From Gemmobacter serpentinus (GTDB lineage Bacteria > Pseudomonadota > Alphaproteobacteria > Rhodobacterales > Rhodobacteraceae), in NCBI RefSeq assembly GCF_008973825.1, contig NZ_WCHR01000007.1, positions 1-64,000 of the forward strand: a stretch of 64,000 nt of DNA, written 5' to 3'. The position numbers and the translations under genes were made by a program. Position 1 is the first letter of the stretch. Each line of letters opens with the position of its first letter. Of this stretch, positions 45,666 through 53,166 are shown in pieces. The notes beneath the pieces are model-generated. The model did no database searches. It worked only from the letters and a program-made list of their open reading frames with translations, and was not told where the DNA came from.

Positions 45666-46234
45666 AGCTGATTCTCGGCTCCGCCAGCCCGCGCCGGAAG
45701 GATCTTCTGGCGCAAATGGGCATCGTGCCCGACGCGATCCTGCCCCCTGATATCGATGAAGACCCCCGCAAGTCCGAACTGCCGCGCCCCTATTGCGCAC
45801 GGCTTGCACGGGAAAAGGCACAGGCCGTTGCGGCCGATGCCGATGATATCGTGCTTTGTGCCGATACCACCGTGGCGCTTGGCCGCCGCATCCTCGGCAA
45901 GCCGCGCGATGCTGGTGAGGCGGCGCAGTTTCTGACCATGCTGGGCGGGCGGCGCCATCAGGTCATTACCGCCGTTGCCGTGCGCCGGGGCCACCGCCTC
46001 TGGTGCCGCGAGGTGGTGACCGATGTGAAGATGAAGCGCCTGTCCGACCTTGAACTGAACGCCTATCTCGCCAGCGGCGAATGGGAGGGCAAGGCGGGGG
46101 CCTATGCCATTCAGGGCATGGCGGGTGCGTTTATCCCGTGGATTTCCGGATCATTTACCGGGGTGGTCGGCCTGCCTGTGGCCGAAACGGCAGCCCTGCT
46201 GGCCGCCGCCGGATACAATCTTTATCGGAGCTGA
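45662..46234 (+). CDS. maf: Maf-like nucleoside triphosphate pyrophosphatase
   Basis: A 190-residue house-cleaning pyrophosphatase that hydrolyses modified or non-canonical NTPs. [19 protein letters not shown] is the Maf N-terminal signature; [24 protein letters not shown] and [27 protein letters not shown] complete the active site. GTG start at 45662, overlapping infA. Substrate preference (dTTP/UTP-type or other) cannot be set by eye. Confidence 0.95.
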   Translation: MKLILGSASPRRKDLLAQMGIVPDAILPPDIDEDPRKSELPRPYCARLAREKAQAVAADADDIVLCADTTVALGRRILGKPRDAGEAAQFLTMLGGRRHQVITAVAVRRGHRLWCREVVTDVKMKRLSDLELNAYLASGEWEGKAGAYAIQGMAGAFIPWISGSFTGVVGLPVAETAALLAAAGYNLYRS

Positions 46235-46237
46235 GCC

Positions 46238-47284
46238 ATGAAGGGCCGCGTGATCGTTCTGGACCAGTGGCTTGAACGTCAAGCCGCAGCACTTGTGGTG
46301 GATGGCGTCTTGCATGACCTGGCCATTGACCTTGGCGATGATACCCCCCTGCCCGGCGCGATCTATCGCGGCACTGTGGATCGTCTGGTCAAGGGTCAGG
46401 GCGGCGTCTTCGTCAAACTGCCCGAGGGCCAGTCGGGCTTTCTGCGGCAGGTCTCGGGCCTCGCACCCGGGCAATCCGTTCTGGTGCAGGTCACCGGCAC
46501 CGCAGAGCCGGGCAAGGCCCTGCCCGTCACCACGCGGCTTCTGTTCAAAAGCCGCTACGCGATCCTGACCCCCGGCGCGCCGGGGCTGAATATCAGCCGC
46601 CGCATCCATGATGAGGACAGCCGCGCCAATCTGGAAGCCTTGGCCCAGGCCGGGATGGAGGGTGCCCCGCGCGACCTTGGCCTGATCCTGCGTTCGGCCT
46701 GCGATGGTGCCGACGAGGCCGAGATCGCCGAAGACATCCTCGAGATGCGCGACCTGGCCGTGGCGGTGCTGAACGATATCGATGGCAAGCCCGAACTGCT
46801 GATCGAGGGCCCCTCGGCGCATGAGACCGCCTGGCGCGAATGGGCTGACCCCGCCCCTGATGAGGTCGTGCAGGGCCGCTTTGCCGATCACGGCATTCAT
46901 GAGATGCTGGACCAGCTGCTGTCGCCACGCGTGGATCTGTCCGGCGGTGCCCATGCGCTGATCGAGCCGACCCGTGCCCTGATCGCGGTGGATGTGAACA
47001 CCGGCACCGATACCTCGCCCGCCGCCAGCCTGAAGGCCAATATCGCGCTGGCCCGCGACCTGCCCCGCCAATTGCGACTGCGCGGCCTTGGTGGCCAGAT
47101 CGTGGTCGATTTCGCGCCGATGCCGAAGAAGGACCGCGCGACGCTGGATCAAGTGTTGCGCGCCGCTTTCAAGGGCGAGTCGTCCGAGACCAGCCTGTCG
47201 GGCTGGACCAATCTTGGTCTCTTTGAGCTGGTGCGCAAACGCGACCGGGCCGCCCTGCGCGACCTGCTGGGGGATCGCGGATGA
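46238..47284 (+). CDS. Ribonuclease E/G family protein (short RNase G type)
   Basis: Endoribonuclease core of 348 residues, much shorter than RNase E and shorter than E. coli RNase G. An S1-like part (AIYRGTVDRLVKGQGGVFVKL) is followed by the DNase I-like catalytic part with both metal aspartates: LIAVDVNTGTD and GGQIVVDFAPM. The Zn-link and small domains of RNase E/G are absent or minimal. It begins 3 bp after maf and overlaps yacG. A separate full RNase E is expected elsewhere. The short form beside infA-maf is a common alphaproteobacterial arrangement. Confidence 0.88.
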   Translation: MKGRVIVLDQWLERQAAALVVDGVLHDLAIDLGDDTPLPGAIYRGTVDRLVKGQGGVFVKLPEGQSGFLRQVSGLAPGQSVLVQVTGTAEPGKALPVTTRLLFKSRYAILTPGAPGLNISRRIHDEDSRANLEALAQAGMEGAPRDLGLILRSACDGADEAEIAEDILEMRDLAVAVLNDIDGKPELLIEGPSAHETAWREWADPAPDEVVQGRFADHGIHEMLDQLLSPRVDLSGGAHALIEPTRALIAVDVNTGTDTSPAASLKANIALARDLPRQLRLRGLGGQIVVDFAPMPKKDRATLDQVLRAAFKGESSETSLSGWTNLGLFELVRKRDRAALRDLLGDRG

Positions 47285-47472
47285 GCTGCCCGATCTGCCA
47301 GAAGGCCGCGGATGCGAAATACCGCCCCTTCTGTTCCAAACGCTGCGCGGATATCGATCTCGGGCGTTGGCTGAAGGGTGGATATGTCATTCCCGGCAAT
47401 GCCTTGGAAGAAGATGAGCGCGCCAATGAGGGTGCCGCACACGACCCGCTCGAAAATCCGCCTCGTCACTGA
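47281..47472 (+). CDS. yacG: DNA gyrase inhibitor YacG (zinc-finger protein)
   Basis: 63 residues with a four-cysteine zinc site: C3, C6 (CPIC) and C18, C22 (CSKRC), followed by ADIDLGRWLKGGYVIPG, the family pattern. YacG binds GyrB and blocks DNA binding in E. coli. It overlaps the RNase G-type gene by 4 bp. The acidic, short C-terminus is usual. Confidence 0.93.
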   Translation: MSCPICQKAADAKYRPFCSKRCADIDLGRWLKGGYVIPGNALEEDERANEGAAHDPLENPPRH

Positions 47473-47550
47473 AATTTTTGCCAGAATCCTCTGGACAGCC
47501 CCCACGCCCTCGCTTAATACCGCCCCACCAAGCAGCCGCAGGCTGACAGT

Positions 47551-47626
47551 GCCCGGATAGCTCAGTTGGTAGAGCAGCGGATTGAAAATCCGCGTGTCGG
47601 CGGTTCAAATCCGTCTCCGGGCACCA
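47551..47626 (+). tRNA. tRNA-Phe (GAA)
   Basis: Acceptor arm GCCCGGA / TCCGGGC, D-arm with AGTTGGTAGAGC, anticodon stem GCGGA / TCCGC with loop TTGAAAA (anticodon GAA, Phe), T-loop TTCAAAT, and encoded CCA. Its 3' part, from the anticodon stem on, is the left 49-bp attachment repeat of an integrated element. Confidence 0.97.
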
Positions 47627-47627
47627 T
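47579..47627 (+). repeat. attL: left 49-bp direct repeat (3' end of tRNA-Phe)
   Basis: Identical over 49 bp to 52906-52954. Runs from the anticodon stem of tRNA-Phe to one base past the CCA. Sequences diverge at once on both sides. The integrase gene starts 100 bp to the right. Confidence 0.95.
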
Positions 47628-47700
47628 TTTTGTTTATAAAATCAGACACTTAATGCAAACGTTTGACAGCCACGTTTCTGGCGTTGAAACCTACACACTG

Positions 47701-47710
47701 CATATACACA
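47701..47710 (+). promoter_or_regulatory. Candidate integrase arm site, left end
   Basis: CATATACACA, followed by A, lies 73 bp inside attL. The same decamer occurs twice just inside attR (52848-52857 and 52862-52871) and I did not notice it elsewhere in the element. This placement fits arm-type binding sites of a tyrosine integrase. Confidence 0.5.
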
Positions 47711-47726
47711 ACTTTCGGGTGTCGCA

Positions 47727-49115
47727 GTGGATCAAAACAAGCAAGAATCGCGTCACAAAGTCACGGAACGACACACGATCTGGCGTGGCTTAGAAATCCA
47801 CAAGGTCCGGGCATCCCCCTATTGGCAGGTCCGGCTCTATGATCGGACCGCCAAGCGATACGTCACGAGAAGCACAAAAGAAAAGTTGAAGCGCAACGCG
47901 ATTGAAGCTGCCGAAACCATGGCGCGAACCGGGATTTTGAAAGCGCCGGTGATTGAGGTCATTAACACGATTCCGTTCGAGAAGACCTTTGAATACTTTG
48001 CAGGCAAGGCTCTGGGGTTAGCCAAGATCAAGGGCAAGAAGTATGCCGCTCGGGATGACGAACGGATCCTGTATCGCCGGGATGATGGCCTGATCGCATA
48101 TTTCGGAACGCGAGAGATTGAGGGCATCACCTCTGCCGAAATCACCGAATATTTTGCGATGATGGATGAGACGCGCGACGAACCGCTGTCGGCCTCGACC
48201 AAGAACAAGCACCGATTTGTTCTTAATCGAGTTTTCAACGCGGCTGTCGAGGAACGGGCGTTGACGCGGTTGCCTGCAATCCAGACGTTCAGCACGGATG
48301 ACACGCCGCGCCCGGCGTTTTCAGATCAGGAGTATGACGAACTTCTCAACATGACGAAGTCCTGCATCAAGCGCGGCGATACAGTTTTCGGAAACAGGGT
48401 AACGGACGAAATCCTGCACCTGATCCGATTCATGGTCAGTAGTTTTGTGCGACCACTGACAACGGAACTGATGGCGATCAAGCTGGGTGATCTGACGCCC
48501 AGAAGTGATCGCAAGAGCCTCGAAGTGAAGATCAACGGCAAGACCGGCAAGCGGGTTACCGTCACCATGCCAGACGGTGCGAAAATCGTCGCGGCACAGT
48601 CATCCGAAACGGGGCGGTCTGACAGCTCGGCATTCCTGTTCTTTCCAGACGTGGCGGATCGGGCAAAGGCGCTGACCATTGCACGACAACAGTTCAACCA
48701 CATCCTCGCGGCGGCACACCTCAAACAGGATTACGAAGGGAATGCGCGGACACTTTACAGTCTGCGACACTTCGCGATTCAGAAGCGGTTACGAGATAGC
48801 GGGGGCAAGACTAACATTTACACATTGGCGGCCAATGCGGGCACCAGCGTCGAAATGCTGCAACGCTTCTATCTGGCCAAGATGGCATTGAGCGACGATA
48901 TGGTGAAAAATCTGCACCATGACGAAAAGGAGGAGGAGGCAAGGAGGGCTGCCGAGGCACAGCGGGGCGATAAGATCACCTTCACAACCCCAGGACCGTA
49001 TACACCAATGAAGGTTGCGATAAACCCAGAGCGCTCAGGTAGCAGTTTCGTCGCGAAGACCCAACAGTATCAGACTGAAAGAAAGACGACAGCAGCTGAC
49101 GACGCCGGTTCATAG
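47727..49115 (+). CDS. Tyrosine recombinase / integrase
   Basis: A 462-residue site-specific recombinase, presumed to integrate the element at tRNA-Phe. The catalytic C-terminal domain shows the first Arg (R242 in FVRPLTTELMAIKLGDL), the box II TLYSLRHFAI (R347; the His of HxxR is Tyr, a known variant) and Tyr382 in MLQRFYLAKM. The N-terminal part has the SAM-like core-binding pattern (SASTKNKHRFVLNRVFNAAVEERALT). The start is GTG 47727, 100 bp from attL. The C-terminal 80 residues are charged and of unknown role. Confidence 0.9.
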   Translation: MDQNKQESRHKVTERHTIWRGLEIHKVRASPYWQVRLYDRTAKRYVTRSTKEKLKRNAIEAAETMARTGILKAPVIEVINTIPFEKTFEYFAGKALGLAKIKGKKYAARDDERILYRRDDGLIAYFGTREIEGITSAEITEYFAMMDETRDEPLSASTKNKHRFVLNRVFNAAVEERALTRLPAIQTFSTDDTPRPAFSDQEYDELLNMTKSCIKRGDTVFGNRVTDEILHLIRFMVSSFVRPLTTELMAIKLGDLTPRSDRKSLEVKINGKTGKRVTVTMPDGAKIVAAQSSETGRSDSSAFLFFPDVADRAKALTIARQQFNHILAAAHLKQDYEGNARTLYSLRHFAIQKRLRDSGGKTNIYTLAANAGTSVEMLQRFYLAKMALSDDMVKNLHHDEKEEEARRAAEAQRGDKITFTTPGPYTPMKVAINPERSGSSFVAKTQQYQTERKTTAADDAGS

Positions 49116-49309
49116 CCGGACATCTCCACCGCGTTGGCAACTGGTCAGCTGTCTGCATTCTACAAAACTACGCCCAAGAGTTTGCGTTCCCGCTCCTGAC
49201 AGCCTCACGGAAGCCTTGTTATGCTTGCCTACAGCGCCTCAAAAACTTCCAACGTGGATTGCTAGCATTTCGCAACCATTAAAGGTCAAATTCTCAAGGA
49301 CGACAAATA

Positions 49310-50698
49310 ATGAAAGATAATTCAGGACAATATACTTTTACGATAGATGGAGACAATGAGTTTCCCCATGGTTGGTCAGGTGTAATTTCCTATCCAGAGA
49401 GCAATTCCGAAAGTGTTCATTTCAAAATTTTCAGCAATAATATTTGGGGATTTGTGAAGCCATTCCGAGAATTAGGCGACCATGACAATTATGTCGTGCA
49501 TGGCTGGCTAAACTCTTGTCGCCCCGTCACCCTTTTAGAGCCTTTTTACAACTCCAGCGGCGGTGGAGAATTGTCCGATGGATTTAAGATATCAGCACGT
49601 ATATCTGGTTATGTTGATAACTTGATTGAAGGAGCGCATGTGAATGCTGACAATCCATACGCCATTTTAGAGATCGGATTTTGGTCCGAATCTCTGGTTT
49701 TGATTGCGCAAATGCAAGCATGCCGCGAGAAGGCCGTCGCATGTGAAGATGGCATGCATGAGACTAAGAAATTGTCATCTGAGACAGAGGTGGCTGATCT
49801 TGGGAAGCTTAACTTCACGATTACATATCGTGATGATGAGCATACAGGCGAGAGAGTTGCTCGGGCGTATACCCGCCTAAAAACGAACAATGGAGTTGAT
49901 ATCTGGACCGCACAACGGTGGTCGATGTTTCATCTGAGCTTTATCGACTTTCTGGTCGGCTCGTCGGCGGGAAACTTTCATACGTCGGTATTGATAAATG
50001 ATGCGGATAATAGCAGCTATAGGCCTGACAATAAATTGAGACTGAGAGTCTTCCCAAGGGGAAAAGCTGACTATCTAAGTGATATCAGCCTTCGCTTAAC
50101 AGACCCGATTGACGTTATCCCCCAGGCTCTCGTGAGGGCATGGCTAGACGATCAAATTAAGCAACGTATTTTCACGGCAACAACCTTGCGGTCTCCAAAG
50201 TTGGGTGTCTTTGAACGCTTCATAAGAACGATTGCCTTTGTTGAGCAATGGCTACGCACGAGGTATCCTGACTGCTCTGAAAAGAAAAAACAGTTCAAGG
50301 CATCTGTAGTTGAATACAACAATCATCTAAGCACGGCACCCGAAAAAGTAAGGACCTTCGCGCAGGAGTTTGCAAAACCTCGGTATCCACAGACAAACAA
50401 TCTAAAAGACTTGCTGGTACGAGCTTTCACTGAGTGCCGACCTTTGGGCTTAGCATGTGATGAACAGCAAGCACAAATCGTGGCAGATCGTAGAAATGAG
50501 CTTGCACACGGCAATGAGCCCTCTGAAAGACATCAAATACGTGACTTACTTATTGGGTCAGACATTGGCCTGGCCGTTATTGAGCTGTTGACATTAAAAG
50601 ATATAGGGTTTGACCCCTCAAATCAGCATGAGCCGCGACGTGACCGATATGGATCTCAAAACGGCATTTACAAATCAAGATCCAGAGGTGAGAGTTAA
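49310..50698 (+). CDS. ApeA-like HEPN-domain protein, candidate anti-phage defence
   Basis: 462 residues. The N-terminal 150 residues (YVVHGWLNSCRPVTLLEPF ... FKISARISGYVDNLIEGAHV) resemble the ApeA N-terminal domain; the C-terminus has the HEPN RNase motif R395-N-E-L-A-H400 (RxxxxH) inside DRRNELAHG, as in ApeA-type HEPN domains. ApeA is a single-gene abortive-infection system, longer in E. coli (about 600 residues). The gene is AT-rich, unlike the flanks, and sits alone between the integrase and the replication-type genes. It has no paired antitoxin-like gene. The defence role is inference from family and setting. Confidence 0.72.
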   Translation: MKDNSGQYTFTIDGDNEFPHGWSGVISYPESNSESVHFKIFSNNIWGFVKPFRELGDHDNYVVHGWLNSCRPVTLLEPFYNSSGGGELSDGFKISARISGYVDNLIEGAHVNADNPYAILEIGFWSESLVLIAQMQACREKAVACEDGMHETKKLSSETEVADLGKLNFTITYRDDEHTGERVARAYTRLKTNNGVDIWTAQRWSMFHLSFIDFLVGSSAGNFHTSVLINDADNSSYRPDNKLRLRVFPRGKADYLSDISLRLTDPIDVIPQALVRAWLDDQIKQRIFTATTLRSPKLGVFERFIRTIAFVEQWLRTRYPDCSEKKKQFKASVVEYNNHLSTAPEKVRTFAQEFAKPRYPQTNNLKDLLVRAFTECRPLGLACDEQQAQIVADRRNELAHGNEPSERHQIRDLLIGSDIGLAVIELLTLKDIGFDPSNQHEPRRDRYGSQNGIYKSRSRGES

Positions 50699-50885
50699 TT
50701 CAGGACTTGCAATGCCTGCTTCCTGCGATTTATTGGTCATGCTTGGGATGCACAGCGAATGGCAACTGTCCGCCCTTAGAGGCGCTTCGATGGCGATTTA
50801 TTTTTCTGTAGGACGACAGTTATCAGTGGCAACTCGCCCGACAAATTCGTCGCAACCCAAGATACTACGCCGACCTTAACCTGCA

Positions 50886-51578
50886 TCAGCACGATCTATA
50901 GACCTTGAAACGTTCCTGCCCGCGAAGAACCCGTAGATTTTTTTGCTGTCTGCGCTCGATGCGCGTTTGCTCCTGCCCGTTCATGCATCCTCGATCATCG
51001 AAAGGCAGGATGACGGAGAAATTTCCAATGGTTTCTTCACGAACTGCCTCTTTCAATGCATAGGCGGTGTAGTCTGCCAGCGTTGCGGCGTTACTGTGGC
51101 GGTCGAATAGCTTAAACAGGATCGCATCTGACCCAATTTTGACGCCCTTGAGCGTTAAAGCGGTGCGGCGCAAGATCTCCAACAGTCGAGCCAGATCCAG
51201 CGGAGCTATACCATGCGGAACGAAGATGCCCCCATGGCAGTGGACCTGTCGCAAATCGCGATCCGCGCCGCTGAACTTACTGCCATTCACATCCAGTGCC
51301 GAGAAAAGTCCGCAGTGGGACACATTGGGTTTCTTACCAATCAACTTGGTGAAATATGCTTCGATTGTGCCGAACAGCGTTCGACACAACGGCTCATGCT
51401 GAGCCGGATCATCCAGATGGATGGTGAATGTAATGCATCGTTTATCCAACTCAGCGAAGCTGCTCATTCCAGATACAGTTGCCGCTAAGACTTCATGACG
51501 TAAACCATACTTCCAGAAAGAACGTCCCAATCCTTCACTATTATTATTTATATTCAATAATTTAATCCTTTCAGACAT
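50886..51578 (-). CDS. Candidate HUH-type replication initiator protein
   Basis: 230 residues, not closely recognised. The order of motifs is that of rolling-circle Rep proteins: CITFTIHLDD (48-57, motif 1 strand), QVHCHGGIFVPHG with H113-C-H115 (the HUH metal motif with Cys in the middle), and DYTAYALKEA with Y173-x-x-K176 (YxxK catalytic motif). It lies behind a ribbon-helix-helix gene on the same strand, the arrangement of copG-repB plasmids. Alternatively it could be a relaxase-like or regulatory protein. Convergent with the HEPN gene. Confidence 0.55.
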   Translation of the reverse strand: MSERIKLLNINNNSEGLGRSFWKYGLRHEVLAATVSGMSSFAELDKRCITFTIHLDDPAQHEPLCRTLFGTIEAYFTKLIGKKPNVSHCGLFSALDVNGSKFSGADRDLRQVHCHGGIFVPHGIAPLDLARLLEILRRTALTLKGVKIGSDAILFKLFDRHSNAATLADYTAYALKEAVREETIGNFSVILPFDDRGCMNGQEQTRIERRQQKNLRVLRGQERFKVYRSC

Positions 51579-51673
51579 TGTTCGACCATCACCCAGAAAA
51601 GGGCGTTGAGATCGAGTGTGAAAGAGGTTTTGGGGTCCGGCTCATGGGGTGCCTCAGCACCCCAAATCTTGCC

Positions 51674-51871
51674 TTACTGCCTAAAGACGAAGCCCAGAGA
51701 AGGGGCGTCACCGTTGTTGTCGGTCGCGGCCCCTGTGACAAGGTTGCGTTCCCGCAGCTCCTTGCTGATCATTATGATGATGGCACTGGTGACGGCTACA
51801 TTTTTGTCCCTACAGTGCCTTTTCAACTCTGACTTCAGATCTTTTGGCAGCCGAATATGTAAATGATCCAT
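51674..51871 (-). CDS. Ribbon-helix-helix DNA-binding protein (Arc/CopG type)
   Basis: 65 residues: the beta strand DHLHIRLPKDLKSEL followed by two helices (LKRHCRDKNVAVTSAIIIMISKELRERN), the Arc/CopG fold. A strong GGAGG ribosome-binding site precedes ATG 51871. It is 95 bp upstream of the candidate replication gene on the same strand; a CopG-like role in limiting its expression is inference. The AT-rich palindromic DNA just upstream (51880-51910) could be its operator. Confidence 0.75.
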   Translation of the reverse strand: MDHLHIRLPKDLKSELKRHCRDKNVAVTSAIIIMISKELRERNLVTGAATDNNGDAPSLGFVFRQ

Positions 51872-52293
51872 CCAACTACCTCCTTGATATCATATATATA
51901 TTTATATTGCGTGTTCACGTTGTGATCGCAAAACTCAAAATTTCTTCGATTTTTTTTGTGGCTAGAGCGCCCGATTGCGTCGCTGTTCTGCGGGCGACTC
52001 ACGATGGAGCTCTTGAACGATCTCCGCGCGCGAGGTGCTTTCGTTGTGCTGTCTCTGACTTCAACGAATACCTATTGTTTATAGCATAATTCCTAACTTA
52101 TGTCAATATTGTTAACTTTTCTCAAGAAATGCACCCCGGAAAATGTTGTGACCTAGACGACATGTTCATCTAGGGCAAGGTCATGCTGGACCGCTGATAC
52201 GCGCAGATATTTGTCTAACAAAAGTTATCTTGCCTTTTTTGCACAAATTGTATAAATGATTCTTAATATCTATTTATACAAAAGGCGCATGAA
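51872..52293. other. 422-bp AT-rich non-coding region, divergent promoters or origin candidate
   Basis: Separates the RHH/replication pair (minus) from the resolvase (plus). It contains ATATAT-rich palindromic DNA next to the RHH start, a GC-rich stretch at 51964-52050, and a 34-bp inverted repeat next to the resolvase. If the replication protein is functional, an origin could be here, but no nick site was identified. The 81-codon open frame crossing part of it looks spurious. Confidence 0.45.
52248..52281. promoter_or_regulatory. 34-bp inverted repeat next to resolvase, candidate res/crossover site
   Basis: TTGTATAAAT (52248-52257) and ATTTATACAA (52272-52281) are perfect inverted arms 14 bp apart, ending 12 bp before the serine recombinase start. 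Size and symmetry fit a serine-resolvase binding site; it could equally be an operator. Confidence 0.5.
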
Positions 52294-52845
52294 ATGCTGG
52301 TGGGGTATGCGCGGACTTCAACCTTTGACCAAGTTGCTGGTGTCGAGGCGCAAGAACGCGATCTTATCGCAGCAGGGTGTGAAAAAGTGTTCCGCGAACA
52401 GGTTTCGTCGGTCGATGTTGCCGCCCGTGAAAAGCTGGCATCCGCACTCGATTTCTTGCGGGAAGGAGACACACTGGTTGTTGCCAAGCTGGACCGCTTG
52501 GCCCGCTCGGTGGCTCATATGCATGACATTCTCCAACGGATCACCGCGAAGGGCGCTGCGTTGAAAATCCTGAATATGGGGATCGACACGAATACACCGA
52601 CCGGGAAGTTGATGTTGAATGTCCTTGGCGGTGTTGCTGAGTTCGAAAGAGAAATCATGCTGGAACGCCAGCGTGAGGGCATCCCAAAAGCCCGGGCAGC
52701 CGGGAAGTATAAAGGTCGTGCCCCGACTGCCCAGCGCCGTAAAAGTGAGGTCTTGGCACTTGTTGCCGAGGATGTAGGCCCGACCGAAATAGCCAAACGT
52801 CTCGGTATCAGTCGCGCCAGCGTCTACAATGTGATTCGGGGCTAA
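52294..52845 (+). CDS. Serine recombinase, resolvase/invertase family
   Basis: 183 residues. The N-terminal catalytic domain has YARTSTFDQ with nucleophile Ser9, LVVAKLDRLARSVAHM and FEREIMLERQREGI (the E-helix region). The C-terminal helix-turn-helix (GPTEIAKRLGISRASVYNVIRG) follows. Length is normal for small resolvases. It lies at the right end of the element with a perfect inverted repeat upstream. Likely role: resolving multimers of a circular form or of replicating copies. Confidence 0.92.
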   Translation: MLVGYARTSTFDQVAGVEAQERDLIAAGCEKVFREQVSSVDVAAREKLASALDFLREGDTLVVAKLDRLARSVAHMHDILQRITAKGAALKILNMGIDTNTPTGKLMLNVLGGVAEFEREIMLERQREGIPKARAAGKYKGRAPTAQRRKSEVLALVAEDVGPTEIAKRLGISRASVYNVIRG

Positions 52846-52846
52846 A

Positions 52847-52871
52847 ACATATACACACAAACATATACACA
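52847..52871 (+). promoter_or_regulatory. Candidate integrase arm sites, right end (two copies)
   Basis: Two direct copies of ACATATACACA (52847-52857 and 52861-52871), 14 bp apart, 35 bp inside attR. They share CATATACACA with the left-end site at 47701. Tandem arm sites near one attachment site are common for phage-type tyrosine integrases. Confidence 0.55.
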
Positions 52872-52905
52872 AGCATTAAGTATCTAATTTTAATGTATAG
52901 TGTTT

Positions 52906-52954
52906 GGATTGAAAATCCGCGTGTCGGCGGTTCAAATCCGTCTCCGGGCACCAT
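52906..52954 (+). repeat. attR: right 49-bp direct repeat
   Basis: Identical to 47579-47627. It contains only the 3' part of tRNA-Phe (from the anticodon stem to CCA) and lacks the 5' half, so it is not a second tRNA gene. Confidence 0.95.
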
Positions 52955-53095
52955 CACAATCTCTCGACATATCGATGCTTAGACCGGGCCGATGATCCTG
53001 GCGGCTCATCTCGTCATTCATGACAGATGCGCAGGGGCGCATGATCCGCCGCGCAACGAGCTGCAGGCCCGGGATGATGGGGCGCGAAAAGACTT

Positions 53096-53118
53096 GGCCG
53101 GGCAAGGTCTGCCCGGCC
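53096..53118 (-). terminator. Terminator of the tricarboxylate transporter operon
   Basis: Perfect 9-bp stem GGCCGGGCA / TGCCCGGCC with a 5-base loop, followed on the minus strand by AAGTCTTTTCG, about 50 bp past the stop of the last operon gene. Confidence 0.6.
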
Positions 53119-53166
53119 GAACGCAACCATGCGTCACACATACTCACGCGTCACATAAACGGGGCA

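Larger units (their letters stand above)
47579..52954. mobile_element. Integrative element inserted in tRNA-Phe
   Basis: A 5.3-kb insert bounded by identical 49-bp repeats. The left copy is the 3' half of tRNA-Phe; the right copy is a bare 3' fragment of the same tRNA. Contents: tyrosine integrase, ApeA-like HEPN protein, candidate HUH replication protein, ribbon-helix-helix protein and serine resolvase. The DNA is clearly AT-richer than the flanks (49.2-52.3 kb especially). There are no conjugation, capsid or tail genes, so it would need another element or a phage to move between cells if it moves. Confidence 0.92.

Noticed and set aside
51844-52089. 81-codon plus-strand ORF upstream of the resolvase
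   Set aside because: It crosses the AT-rich control region and the RHH ribosome-binding site; composition is not protein-like and it lacks a ribosome-binding site.
52906-52954. A second tRNA-Phe
   Set aside because: Only the 3' part from the anticodon stem on is present; acceptor 5' strand and D-arm are missing. It is the attR repeat.
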